Made by a program: the position numbers and the translations under genes. Of a DNA stretch of 64,000 nucleotides, positions 32,797 to 44,367 are shown in pieces (position 1 is the stretch's first letter; every line of letters begins with the position of its first letter). The stretch is from the NCBI GenBank assembly GCA_003013855.2, contig ML058587.1, forward strand, positions 124,001 to 188,000, in the 5' to 3' direction. The DNA is from Liriodendron chinense. Lineage: Eukaryota > Streptophyta > Magnoliopsida > Magnoliales > Magnoliaceae. The notes beneath the pieces are model-generated. The model was not told the origin of the DNA. It saw nothing but the letters and a program-made list of their open reading frames with translations, and made no database searches.

Positions 32797-33792
32797 TCAC
32801 AAACCTGCAATAGAAAGGGCCTGTACTATTTGCTGAAGCATATCAGGAGTGAATGGTGAGGATGAGGAGGAGATGGCAATGTCACTCGTAGTAGGTGCAG
32901 AAATCAAAGTAGTAGATGTGGCAGTAAATGCTCGACCATGGCCATGACTACAGTCACGACCACGACCACGTCCCGGAGAGGAAGCAGAAAGCCTCGTCCG
33001 GCAATCGATAATACCATGTCCATTCCGTTGACAATAAACACACCACTCGCGGCATTGAAAGACCACATGGCCTACTTTGTTGCAGCCAAGGCACGACACA
33101 TTGCTCAAGCCACAACTATGGGATGAAGTAGAGGCCACTAATACGATATTAAAGGAAGTAGACGACTGAGGTAAGGTAGAAAGAACCTTCAACCTATGCT
33201 CGTTAGCTAATAGGTCATTGATAGCAACATTAAGAGAAGGAAGGGGACTGCGATTGAGAAGAGCAGCTCGACAATGCTCATACTCCGGTCTCAGCTTCAT
33301 AAGAAATTGGTGAACACGTGTGTGGTCTCTCATATCATGGAATACCTGAAAATCAGTGGGAAACTCAGGATCTATCATCGTCATTTTTGTCCAAATGGCC
33401 ACTGTCTCCGAATAAAATGCCTGAATGGTCCTATCACCTTAAGTAATATGGGCCAGGTCTTGTTTCAGACGGTAGAGACGGGCATCATTGCTCTGTTGAT
33501 AGACTACCTTGAGGTGATCCCACATCGCCTTGGCCGTATGGTGCGGGATCAGGCCAACAGCGATCGTCTTATCGACAAAGGCTAGTATCCAAGTGATGAT
33601 GCACCCCTTTTTCATCTCCAAATCAGCAAGTTTGTCTAAATCAGTAGAGGGAGAGATCGGAAAGGAGCCATCAACCAGGCCCCACAACCCCCGGCCTTTA
33701 AGAAAACTTTGAAAGTGGATGGACCACAACCCGTAGTTGGTGCCATCAAAAGTACAACGAGGGGCATCAGCCCTTTAGTTCTCTTTTTCCAT
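32797..33792 (-). pseudogene. copia gag (broken)
   Basis: The probable start ATG at 33790-33792 is followed after five codons by an in-frame stop. The frame then reads a gag of the UBN2 type (NYGLWSIHFQSFLKGRGLWG, MWDHLKVVY, then after another stop near 33436 QFLMKLRPEYEHCRAALLNR) and a CX2CX4HX4C zinc knuckle (CLGCNKVGHVVFQC) with a second Cys/His motif. A further in-frame stop separates it from protease. gag and protease are in the same frame, so the family likely makes one polyprotein. Confidence 0.88.
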
Positions 33793-34107
33793 AGCAATAC
33801 AAAACAGGAGGAGAGAGAAGAAAATGACCAAGGTTAAAGGGTTTGCTTCCAATCTGTGGACGGAGCAGAAAAGGGGGCAGCTGCAAATCGAGCTGGAAGT
33901 GTTGGAGTTGCGGGCTGTGGACAGAGGAGCCATCAGAGCTGGAAGAGTTTGAACAGAGCTGGAAGTTGCAAGGGGGCAGCTGCGGACGGAGAAGGGTTTG
34001 AACGGAGCTACTGCTAACTGCCGAAAAGGGGGAGGGAGCCGGATTTGGGGAAGACGGTGGGGGCGGATCTGAGATGGGGCATCTTAGTTGGGGCAGGCCT
34101 GAGTAAC
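33793..34107 (-). other. copia leader
   Basis: Untranslated region between primer site and gag, with several degenerate copies of GAGCTGGAAG and GGGGCAGCTGC in plus orientation. No coding segment. Confidence 0.6.
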
Positions 34108-34122
34108 CTGCTCTGATACCAT
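34108..34122 (-). other. Primer-binding site of the copia element
   Basis: Minus strand TGGTATCAGAGCAGG directly adjoins the 5' LTR, the initiator Met tRNA type. Confidence 0.93.
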
Positions 34123-34340
34123 GACAGCCTATTGAAGATGAGCTTCCCTACCCACTCACAAGGGGAGAGAGAGCTTATATATTTATCTGGAAAAATACAA
34201 AAATGCCCCTACATATAAGAGAAAGACTCAACATGAGTCCAGGGGCAGAAAAAGGAAAAAAGCTTGAACATGTACAGTAAAAATACTATACACAAGGAGG
34301 GCCAGGGCCCCACAACTACGGCCATCCAGCCGTACTATCA
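34123..34340 (-). repeat. 5' LTR of the copia element
   Basis: 218 bp with TSD CAATG outside (34341-34345). It contains the promoter listed separately. Confidence 0.95.
34171..34183 (-). promoter_or_regulatory. TATA box in copia 5' LTR
   Basis: Minus strand AAATATATAAGCTC-like sequence about 50 bp before the inner LTR end. If transcription starts about 30 bp downstream, R plus U5 would be only some 20 bases. Confidence 0.5.
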
Positions 34341-34345
34341 CAATG

Positions 34346-35251
34346 TAGCAGACCAACCAACAACGAATATAGGGTGTTTCCAGTTCTACTCAATGATGGA
34401 ATGCTGAAGGTGATGGGGGTGTGGGTAGTGTCCACAAACCATAGTTTGAACACACAAAAACTCGAATCAACTCAAAACCTAGTCAACACACCTCAAAACT
34501 CAGATGGGTTTCTTCCAAGTATTTTTCAGAAAACGTTTTAGTGGAATTTAGTATTTTAGATATAAATATATTTGTCACTATCAAGTTGCTCAAAGTCGAT
34601 TAGATTTTTATTGAGTTTTTTTTTTTTTTTTTTTCGAATCAAATTTCTCTCGAGTTTTGACCAAGTTGGGACAAAATCAAGTTTTTCTTGAATCTCAGTG
34701 AAATCTGGTTGAGTCTAGACAAGTTATTTTCAGTTTTTAACACATAAATGGTATAAACTGTTTGATGAAATTCATGCAAAAGAAGTTGTGGTGGCTTGAA
34801 CTACTTTAGCTAGTGGGTGACTGAAAGCGGTCTTTTTCTTTGGTTTAAGTTTCTAAAGAGCTCTTGATTCATAAGTAATGAGATTATGATGATGTGGCTC
34901 AATGCATGACCCAACTTGAAATGAAGGATTTCAATTGGAACAAAAGCTTTTCCACTGGTTTTCTCTTCATTTATTAGGTCTCCATTGTCTATTGTGAGTG
35001 GTTGTTCATGAGGGCATTTCACTCACCTTTTTGGTATGTTGCACTTGTCTTCATATGTCGTTGTCACTTCTCGACCATTGTGGGGTATTGCACTTATAGG
35101 ATTTTGCATGTGAATGGTGGTTTGTTGAATCGATAGAGCTTTAGTTCGGTTACAGCCCAGTATTTGAAGAGAAGAATCAGCAGAAGTCTTTCAGTCAAGA
35201 GAAACCACAATTGTAGATCTCATACCCCACCATGTTGAGTTCAAGGGGGAG
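34346..35251. other. Right part of X2 interior
   Basis: Non-coding DNA between the copia TSD and the X2 PPT. It has a T-run at 34616-34634, and CACCATGTTGAGTT precedes the PPT as in X1. No gag or pol signature. Confidence 0.5.
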
Positions 35252-35476
35252 TGTTCATAAAGCAAACTCAACCGTTGTCTCGTGTCTTATGGAATTGTCC
35301 TTTTGGTTTTGTCTTACATCAGATAGTAGTGGGAACGTGGATTATGACTCCTGTCTACATAAAGGAGCTCAAGTCCTCTGGACTATGTAAGGGATTTATG
35401 CAATCTACGTGCCACCTTGTGCACCTCCAAGTTCTAATATAAATATTGTGTTTTATCCTTTCTAGTTTTCTTAACA
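35252..35476 (+). repeat. 3' LTR of X2
   Basis: Begins TGTTCATAAAGC immediately after a GGGGGAG purine tract and ends CTTAACA. It is followed by CTTCT, the near-match of the left flank. Confidence 0.6.
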
Positions 35477-35567
35477 CTTCTGTTTGGATGTTGTGACCAT
35501 GGGAAAATCACTAACCTTTTAATAGTAACTCCTGGACAGGAATGGATCAAAATGAAGCACTGTTGCA

Positions 35568-36581
35568 TTTTTATTTTTTAATTTTCCAAAAGGTGGGAGG
35601 TCACCACCTGAAATTTTATTTCAACAAAAATTCAATGATACAACCCAAATCTAAAAGCCTCCATAGCTAAGCCCAAACATGACAACTCTAATGCATATAC
35701 GTGATCATACAAATCAATTCATCCGCCAAACGTTACACAAAGACACCCTTCTAATCATCCCTCAACCCATATTATCCATGGCAATCAAGCCCCGGACTTC
35801 CTTTGGGAGATTCTCTCTCCCTCTAAACAGCATTCCTTCAAGCACACTGCTCCCAACCCGAGCTATCTGTCACTGCATTGCCTTCTCTTAGAGTATGAGA
35901 AACTATGAGATCGAGAGTGGAAATCTCAAGGAGAATCTCCCCCACTGGATACCAGATTTTTCAAGGAATGATGGAAGTTGGGGCTAGTGATGGAGTCATG
36001 ACCACATTGGAGAGGGATTCGACTATTATGTTGTGAAGGCCCATGTTTTTACATATCGTTACTCAATCTGGCAAGGCTTGGGCCTCTGCAACCATGTTTG
36101 AGACCCGGCCTTAAGCATGATTGAAGGCAAGGATGATCTTCGCCATGAGGTCCCTACAAACCCCCGCCCCCACCACCTTCTCCCGGATTACCTCGCAATG
36201 AACCATCCACATTTAATTTTATCCAGCCCACCTCCCTTGACCATCTATTAACCATTGCTATGATTTCACCCACTGAGACCCTCCTCTCATATTTTCGGGC
36301 ATTCTTCCCAAAGTACAACTCCCACATCATGAAGCATGAGACAGTGCCTCTCAACATTTTGAATCTAGAGAAGTTCCTAGCGAGCCAGGAACATTGGATA
36401 ATTCTCTGCTGTATGTGCTGATTCGGCTCCCAAGTGCATGCCAAAAACCCAAATAAAATGGGCCCGTACATGCAGTGTGAACGTGCCATGGCAGAAAACA
36501 TGGTTCAGATCTTCTACTGCTTGTGTAGGCTGTGAATCTGCACTCCTTGATGCAGTCTGCCCGTGTGATGAGCATATGCAT
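35568..36581 (-). mobile_element. L1-type LINE 3' part, minus strand
   Basis: A minus-strand frame (36154-36501) ends WIKLNVDGSLRGNPGEGGGG, the start of the RNase H-like domain of plant LINEs. Downstream frames retain CKNMGLHNIIVES and IVSHTLREGNAVTD with stops between. The 3' end has AAAATTTCAGGTGGTGACC and an A-rich tail (T-rich on plus, 35568-35586). The part upstream (about 36300-36580) looks like the zinc-binding end of the RT. The rest of RT, endonuclease and ORF1 are missing. Broken and immobile. Confidence 0.75.
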
Positions 36582-38196
36582 TCATTTCACAATCTGCTGC
36601 CCTCTCTGCTGATCGTGGCTGGAGGGGAGAGAATCTGCATTCCCCACCTCTATCTGACTTTGGATGTTCAGCAACCGCACCTCTGCAGTCCATCTCTGTC
36701 TGCCCTGATGATCCACGTTGAAAGCTTCCTCTGTTTGCGCCATCTGCATTCCTCCATCATCCTCTCCTGCCTTAAAAAATGCACCACTGTTGCAGCTCAT
36801 ATAAACTATACACATATAAGCCACCAACCCAACCAGGTCACTGCACTTGGCTTCCCCCTGGACCATGGCCCAGTTCACAATCTGTGGTCTGTATTGCTGA
36901 ACCAAGGCTCCCACCTCCATTAACTGTTTATGAGGCTATCCCATTATTTGTAACACAACAAACGGTGGTCTATCACTAAACCATGGCCCACACCTCTACG
37001 AACTGTGTGTTAGTCTCTCCCCTTATATATCCACAAGATAACGCATTGTGGTCCACATCACTAAACCATGGCTGGCAGATTCACTAAACCATGGGAAGTT
37101 TGTTCCACTCACTAAGCCTTTTTAATTAATGTTGCATTTATTAGTAACATCTTATTTGTACGTATATCATAAAGACAGATTCCAATTGCATCCAGATTTT
37201 TATCTATAAGAATCAAATCTTAAATAGTAAAAGGTCAGAATTGATCTTTTATGTCAAAAGCAACTGATTAAATATGATGCTGCCTGAAATTTTCCTAAAT
37301 TCATTAATTTGAATTCCTAATAGGTGCGATGGTTCATGGTATTAGCTTTTTACTATTTTCACCTTTGTGGCATAAGTGACCCCTCCCTCCCTCCCTCGTT
37401 ATAAATTCAAATTTTACTAAAAACAGAAAGGAAATGACACCCATTATTTGTGCTCCTGAACATGCTTTGGAAAACTGATTGCTAATTTGGATGAGTCGTA
37501 TGAGAGATGTTACAGAAGTTTAATGGTCTATATGATGAACTGAAGAAATTTATGGCATAACATCTATTTCATTTATGATTTTTCTCTTGCAACTTACATT
37601 CAAATTGGTTTGTGTGCTTAGTTATATGATTTTCCTTGCAAAAATTCTTCCAGGGTTGCTTGTGTTTGCACAAGAAAGGCTAGTGTGAAATCTCTATTTT
37701 TTCATGAACAAGTTTTGAGCCTGAATCGCATTGCTAGCCACACAAGGTCATAGCAAAGATCATATTGCTGGTTGCACCGAGGGTGCACAATTGGGTGCAT
37801 GCAAAGAGAATGGGACTAATATTACAACTTTTCTATTGGTTCTATATCTTTTGATCAATCAGGTAATCTCTATTCAAGCAAGTCCTAATTACATTCTTTC
37901 CATTTGAAATTTTGAATGTCCATCAGAAACTGTAAATGTTCTGCGCTTCTTTTTTTCAATTTGAATCATGAGCATCCACGTGCAAGCTTCGTGCTACCCA
38001 TACACAAAAGGCATAGTGCCAATGTCTTTGGACTATGATTTTGAATTCATTCATATGTGCAAGTATGATGATGGCCTGTCAAATTTAATTCCTGTATCAC
38101 TAAAAAGTCACTTGTTTATAGCTAGTCGACTGTCATAAGACTTGTTACTAGTCATCAACCTTCTGTTAGCAATCATCAACACTTTGGAGTTCAGTT
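36582..38196. other. Unassigned DNA
   Basis: CACTAAACCATGG recurs several times at 36950-37095, a degenerate short repeat. Minus-strand ORF 36582-36920 and plus-strand ORF 36438-36923 overlap antisense and show no domains. (TCCC)n at 37380-37396. Nothing gene-like after that. Confidence 0.4.
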
Positions 38197-38201
38197 ATTG
38201 A

Positions 38202-38626
38202 TGTTGAATTAATGCACTTTCGTGTGTATGTATGCATGCATGAAAATGTATCTATGTTGTTGGTTGTGGATGCATGTCTAGGAAAAGAAGATTACATTAT
38301 CTGTTGTGCATTGATTTTTTGGTATTGTTGTTATAGAGTCTTGGTGAAAGTGTATGTCTTTGGAAAGTTTAACGTTTCCATGTAGCTATTTATATCATTT
38401 AGTTTAGCTTAAAAATATGAGAAGAGGAGTTAATTATAGAGAAGTCTAGAGAAACCTAGGGGTGGTTTACAATGTCTATAAATACTTGTATTTGGCAAAG
38501 CTTTTGGCAATCAAGAAAAGTTCTAAGTTCTATATTCTTCCCATAAGAGAAGTGATCCTACTCAAAATAGTTCTATATTCTATCTTTACAACAATTTCCA
38601 TCTTAACTCAGATATCTAAGTTAAAA
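38202..38626 (+). repeat. 5' LTR of copia A
   Basis: 425 bp, TGTTGAATTAATG... to about TTAAAA (partner ends TTAACA). A TATA-like CTATAAATAC lies at 38476-38485, about 140 bp before the inner end. Confidence 0.85.
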
Positions 38627-38679
38627 AAGTGGTATCAAAGCTTACCATGTTCATTCATCATCCAGGCATAGGAGATTGA

Positions 38680-39050
38680 AGAAAGAGATGGCAATGGTTG
38701 GATCGACTCAATCTACTTTCCCGATCTTTGGAGGATAGAACTATGAATACTGAGCATAAAGATGAAGACTCTACTTCAATCCTAAGATATATGAGATATT
38801 GTAGAGATTGGAAACACTAAGCCAAATGATGGTGCCACTCTCACAAATGCTGAAGTGGAGAAATTGAGGGGAAATAAGGACAATGCAAAAGCCTCTTCTT
38901 CATTCAACAAGCAATTTCAGATGCCATCTTTCCAAGAATCATTAAAGCCACAAAGCATGGGACATTTTAAGAGAAGAATTTCAAGTTAACAAAAAGGTAA
39001 TTTATTATCAAACGTCAATCTCTTAGAAGACAATTGGGAAATATTGCAAT
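38680..39050 (+). pseudogene. copia A gag remnant
   Basis: Frames with several stops contain the copia gag phrases AWDILREEFQVNKK and a following SLRR. The start region reads MAMVGSTQSTFPIF. Sequence similarity is lost abruptly near 39050, where the internal mosaic begins. Confidence 0.6.
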
Positions 39051-39054
39051 TAAT

Positions 39055-39226
39055 GAATCAAAGACATACACTTTCACCAAGATATTATAACAACAATGCC
39101 AAATCAATGCACAACACACGTTGTTATTCTTCTTCTCCTAGGCATGCATGCACAACCAACAATGTAGACACATTTTCATTTATACACACACAAACATTAA
39201 AGTACATTAATTCAACACTCTCCCTT
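39055..39226 (-). repeat. Truncated LTR of the copia A family, inverted, with PPT
   Basis: On the minus strand, AAGGGAGAG (39226-39218) is followed at 39217 by TGTTGAATTAATGTAC, then by LTR phrases matching 38202-38360 (GTGCATTGATTT, ATCTTGGTGAAAGTGTATG). It ends near 39055, so only about 160 bp of LTR remain. This marks the 3' end of a second, minus-strand copy. Confidence 0.7.
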
Positions 39227-39460
39227 AATGCACTTTTCTTTAACCCCTGGCACTGAATCTAGAAGGTAATCTAAAAAATAATTAATTAGTGTGGGCCCTC
39301 TCTTATTTAACGAGCTTAAGAATTCTAAAAGATAAATATTTTGTTTTGTTGGAAATGAAAAGGTATTATGGAAATATGAAATGTATGTGTGGAAAAATGA
39401 AAGGTCGTATGGAAAGATGACATGTCTAATGGAAATTATAAACCTTATTAACTTGGATAT

Positions 39461-39510
<50 letters not shown>

Positions 39511-39725
39511 TCTTCTTTTTCTTTTTCTTTTTTTTTCTTTTTCTTTTTCTTTTTTTTTTTTTTTGTAAATGGAACAATGGGACACCACCTGAAATTTTAT
39601 TAAATTGAGGTTTGTGCAACTATTTAGGCAAGCATCCACAAAAACTACCAGGTGTCGCCTATCGTATAAGATCAATGATATACAAAACCTACATAATAGA
39701 CAAACCAACATTTAATAATTCGATA
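39511..39725 (-). mobile_element. Truncated LINE 3' tail, minus strand
   Basis: A T-rich run (A tail on minus) is followed by GGGACACCACCTGAAATTTTATT, closely like the 3' end of the LINE at 35568-36581 (GGTCACCACCTGAAATTTTATT). Only 3' untranslated sequence remains. Confidence 0.55.
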
Positions 39726-41719
39726 CTTTTATTTAGCTTATATATATGAGAAGGATGTGAGGAATAAGAGAAGTGAAGAAGAAACAAAAAGGAGATTGTA
39801 GAGAACTTCTTGACGTGAAAATTGTCATTGATCAAGTAAAGAAGTACACTTTGTTAAATGCCCCCTTCCGGAAAAGTGTGGGAACTCTATGGCTGCACAT
39901 CTCCAAATTTTAATTTTGTACTTTAACTTACTTCTTGTTGCTTCCGTTGTGTATGTTTTTTTCTTGCTAGTTCTTAAGATTAACAAATTGGTAGCAAAGC
40001 TGAAGGTAATGATCAATGTTGGTAAAAAAATCTGAAAAAGGATCAATGTTTGATGAATTGATAGAAGAAATGGTGATTTCCTTAAGTAAATCGTGATTTT
40101 TAATGGATAAGTTGAAAGAATTCATTATATGGGTGAGATCTAAATATCACGGGTTGATCAAGAGTATGACCAAAGTGGTCACCGATCTATATTAATGGAT
40201 TTTCAAATCAAGAAAAATTCTAAGTTCTATTTCTTATTAGGAGAGGAGCTCCTACTCAATACTATTAGCTTTCTAAGTTAACAAAGTGGTATCAACACAA
40301 ACAAGAATTGGATTTGGCACGGGGCCAAATCAAGTGTATCGGGAAATGAGCATGTTTAAAGATTTGGAACGGTGCGAGGGTGATCAGCAGATCAACACCA
40401 TTCAATGTGATCCACCTAAGGTTTCTAGAAGCTTCTTCACTTCCATCCGCTGGCTACGAAGAGAACCCTCTCAGCCATAAATGACCAAGCGCACAAAGAC
40501 AGCCAGGATCGGCAACAAGTATGGCAAAGATATGGTGCCAGCTTGAGGAAGCAAAATCCAGAAGATGGAAGTGAGGCAGCATGCCAAAATACTTCTGCGA
40601 GTTATGTGGGAAGTACACGATTAAGAGGAAGGTTGTTGGAATCTAGGATTGTAAGGACTGTGCAAAGTTAAAGTGGGAGCTACTTACACATTAAATACTG
40701 CAAGTGTGCTAACTGTGAGGAGCAAGATTTGACAGCTGAGAGAGCAGACCGAGGGATGATAAAAACAGTCTTTAATTTTCCCATTTCATATCCTTCTTTT
40801 GGCATTTGGAAATTACTTGGTTAGATCCAAAACAATTGACTAGTTAGAGATCAAATTTTGGTATGTTGATTTGAAGGTAATAGATAGCAGCAATGTTCTG
40901 AGTTAAAGAAAAAAATGTGATCCACCTTGATTGTCTAAGAGTTATTTTTTTATGAAATGCATGTAACAAATCGTGGTTAGCAAATCCACATTGTTATTGT
41001 AGGAAGTGAATTGCAAAGGGATGATCATTTCCAAATGCCAACAGAAGGATATGAAATGGGAAACCTACGGGGATGATCAATGTAAATATGGAGAATCCAC
41101 TTAAAGTCTCTATTCCGTTCAAGATGGTATATTGTAGGAAGTGAATTGCAAAGTGCATCTAAGTGAACCGACATACACAATCCAAAAGAATGGACTGTAT
41201 CATCAACCCCAGTATGTTGCAATAGTAAGATTCATGGGAGTACAATTCATATACACATGTAACTGCACCAAGAGAGACAAAGGAAGCAATGCAACATGCT
41301 ACTCTTTGCGCATTGAAGGGACTCCAGCGAGCAAAAATCATGAAGATTGAACATGTCAATAGAGGAATCGGAAGCAACAATTGCAAAGTTTACTGAAGAA
41401 AATCAAAATTAATTAATTTTTCAAATTAAGGAGGAAATACAATGAGTAAACAAAATCATGCATAGCGGAAATAACAAGTAATAACTTAAAGAAGAAAATT
41501 AGACTTTGGAGCTGTACGACCCTAAGATTGTTCAAAGCTCCCACACTTTACCAGGAGGGGTTTTTATCAAAATATATTTCTTTAGTTAATGAATTACAAC
41601 TACTCCGAGAAGTTTTCTACAATCTCTCTTTTCTTTCTTCTTCACTTCTCTTCACCTACTCATCATATCCTTCTCATACAAATAAGCTAAACAATAACTA
41701 AATTAAGTATCCTAGATGT

Positions 41720-43130
41720 CCTCTGTTATGATGCTCCAACACGAGGAGAAGAAGCTTCTTGTAAACCACCAGGCCATGGTAGTGGTATCTCCTGAGATGT
41801 TGAATGCCACCTGCCTGGACCTCTCGCATATCTAGGAGCCGAAGTAGGATTAATGTTGTCTTGCTCTGTCAAAAAGAATGCAGGGAAACTCAAATAGCTC
41901 CTTTATGGAGAATGTTGGTCTTAAGGCAATGGAAGCCCAAAAGGTGTAGGAAAGGAGCACTGCCCAAATTTTCTTTTGGCAAAGGCCAGAGGAGGGTTGG
42001 GTTAAACTGAACATAGATGGATCAATGAGGGGCACTCTAGGGAAGGGAGGAGGGTGAGGTGTGTGTAGAGACCATACAGGTAAGCTCATCTTCACATTTC
42101 ACCACCATTATGGATGAAAAATGAGCATGGTGGCTAAGACATTGGCTATGTTCAACAGAATGAAGCAATGCGCTAGTCTTAAATTGTAAAATGTCATCAT
42201 AGAATTAGATTGAAGAGTGTTGATGGAATGCTTTAAGAAGCCATGCCCCAATCCTCCATGAAAAATATGGTATCCGCTTGGACAAAAAGAGACAAAAATG
42301 CAAAAGGAGAATTATAAGATCACCCATGGATATAGGGAAGTATATTCCATGGCAGATATTCTAGCCCACATTGGAAGCTCGGGCATGGGAAATGATGTGT
42401 ACAGGAACTGAACTAAACTTTGGAGGTAGACAAGAGGAACAATGGTAATAAAAAATTCAGGCATTGTGTGCTTTCGCTACAAATAGTTGTAGCGGAGGGA
42501 GAAGGCTACGATTTAAGGAGTAGATCCTAAGTAGGAAGCAGTCCTAGCAGGAGAAGATAGCTCCCTAGCAGTAGCATCATCAAAACTACAGTAATCCCTC
42601 ACTACCTTTGGTCTCATATAACCATATAAGAATTAGCCGCTGGTGCCTTAGGAATTTAGCAAGAAGAATCGTACAAGCTCGGCAAGTAGCAAACAATCAT
42701 CATTAGTGACCCCAGTGTAAGATTAATGGCAACATAAGTAGCGGGTTACTCAGGAAATGACAAGAAGAATCCTATAGGTCTGGCAAGTAACGAAGCATCA
42801 TCATCAATGGCCCCAATGATAGAACAATGACAGCTTCAGCAGTAAGTCCTCCCTAATGTTTTGGGACAATATCGGAGTATGGTCCTCGACTTTCTGTTGT
42901 CCATGCCTTCCGTCAGCTGTTACTCCCCTCCAGGGAAACAAGTATTATCTACTTTTTTGTTGCTTCTATTAGCTTTCTTTTTATGATTTGAGCTTTATGT
43001 GGGGAGTCTCTCGGGAATTTTTTATGTGGAGATTCCAATCTATAGTTAGCAATCTGTTTGAGAGCTTGGCTCCTTCAATAGAGGCTCTGTAAAATTTGGT
43101 TTCAATCAATAAAATTACAAGTGCTGAGCT
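41720..43130 (+). mobile_element. LINE 3' part with RNase H remnant
   Basis: Near 41995-42060 the plus strand reads a degraded GWVKLNIDGS-like start of the LINE RNase H domain, with further fragments (KIWYPLGQKE, SMADILAHIGSSG) to about 42400. The 3' non-coding region contains two diverged copies of a roughly 100-bp unit (about 42650-42850, GACAAGAAGAATCC). It ends with TCAATAAAATTACA followed by CTGAGCTCCCACC near 43130, the usual plant LINE 3' end. Many stops; inserted into the copia mosaic. Confidence 0.65.
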
Positions 43131-44367
43131 CCCACCTTTCTAATAAAAGAAGTATCTTAATTAATAAAGTTTACAACTTCCATAATATAATTCATCTTCC
43201 TGTACTACCTTTTCATTTTTCCACACATATATTTCATATTTCCATAACACCTTTTCAGTTGCCAACCAAAAATGATATTCGTCTTTTAGAATTCCCAAGC
43301 TCATTTAATAAGAAGGGGCCCACACTAATTTTTTTAAATTACTTTCTAACAAAATCCCCCCTAATTTTGAAAAAAAAAATTTAATCTTAATTTTCATAGG
43401 AAAACTTTGCAATTGTTGCTTTAATTCTTCCTTTTTCTGTTGTAGCTGGAATATTCGTTATCCTCACCATTCCATCCTCTCTTCAATCGTTAACTCACAT
43501 TTCCTTTTGCAATCTTCAATTTTTCATTTTCTTACTCGAGAAACATTATTATTTTATTCCATTATTCTTCTTTTATAGTTTTATTCAAGTATGGCATGCT
43601 TCGTTCAATGTGTTCAATTCATAATTTTTGCTCGTTATAGTCCCTTCAATGCGTAAAGAACCACATGTAGCTCTACTAACTTCTTCATCTGTCTTAGTGC
43701 ACTTGCATGTGTAGGCGAATCATCCTCCCATGAATCTTACTGTTGCAACATATATACTAGGGTTGATGATCTGGTCCATTCTTTTAGATTATGTATGTCA
43801 ACTCACTCAGATGCACTTTGCAATTCACTCCTTACAATATTGTCTTGAACGGAGTAGTGACTTTCATTGGATTCTCCATCTTTGCATAAAAAATGATCAC
43901 CCTTGTAGGTTATCTTGAAATGACATTAATCATAGTGAGTAAGACATCTACTCAGGTAGATTTAATGGTGTGGATTTGCTAACCATGATCTGTTACACAC
44001 ATTTCATAAAAAAGAAAAAACTCTTTAAATAATCAAGGTAGATCACATTGAATGGTGTTTATTTGCTAATCACCCTCACACCATTCCAAATCTTCAATTG
44101 GGCTCATTTCTCAATCACTTGGCCCCGTGCCCAATTCAACTATTGTCTATGTTGATACCAGTTTTTTAACTTAGCCAATAAAAATATTTTTGTGGAGTAA
44201 TTCTCTCCTACGAAGAATATGTAACTTAGAATTATTCTTGATTTGAAAATTATCAACATAGATCACTGACCACTAGGGTCACACTCTTGATCCACCAGTG
44301 TTATTTAAGTGTCACCCACACAATGAATCCTTTCAAATTATCCATTCAAGAAAGCATGATTTCCTTG

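Larger units (their letters stand above)
17067..34340 (-). mobile_element. Ty1/copia retrotransposon, split by a gypsy element
   Basis: A minus-strand element with paired LTRs (17067-17286 and 34123-34340) beginning TG and ending CA, and a perfect 5-bp TSD CAATG (17062-17066, 34341-34345). The primer site TGGTATCAGAGCAGG lies just inside the right LTR, and a G-run PPT lies just inside the left LTR. gag, protease, integrase, RT and RNase H are recognisable in that order, which is copia order (integrase before RT), but the frame carries several stops and frameshifts. The gypsy element 17881-30213 interrupts it. Without that insert the element is about 4.9 kb. The LTRs differ at roughly a dozen positions of 220, so it is clearly older than its gypsy passenger. 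Confidence 0.95.
16457..35476 (+). mobile_element. Non-autonomous LTR element X2 (outer shell of the nest)
   Basis: The 5' LTR is about 16457-16733, ending GGTTAACA, followed by primer site TGGTATTAGAACC (16734). The 3' LTR is 35252-35476, preceded by PPT-like TCAAGGGGGAG (35241-35251). The flanks CTTCC (16452-16456) and CTTCT (35477-35481) are a near-TSD. X2's own interior is only about 1.2 kb (16734-17066 plus 34346-35251); the rest is the inserted copia element. That interior resembles element X1 (shared ACCGGAAATATC/ACCAGAAATATC and CTGCTTCTTCGGCA-like strings, and CACCATGTTGAGTT before the PPT) but carries no gag or pol frame. It is therefore a short parasite LTR family rather than a degraded autonomous copia. 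Confidence 0.6.
39240..44367. repeat. Inverted mosaic of copia A-family pieces
   Basis: Inverted matches: 39240-39460 with 43130-43370 (ATTTCATATTTCCATAA), 39735-39985 with 41490-41700 (GAGAAGGAT, GAAGTGAAGAAGAA), 40075-40400 with 43990-44367 (CACTTGGCCCCGTGCC) and 41000-41260 with 43680-43920 (GTGAATTGCAAAG). Several pieces end TTAACA followed by a primer-site-like TGGTATCAAC or TGGTAGCAAAGC (near 39983, 40277 and, inverted, 44163), so they are LTR ends of related elements. The order differs between arms, so this is not one simple palindrome but at least two or three insertions in opposite orientation. A (TC)22 tract lies at 39462-39507. Confidence 0.65.
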
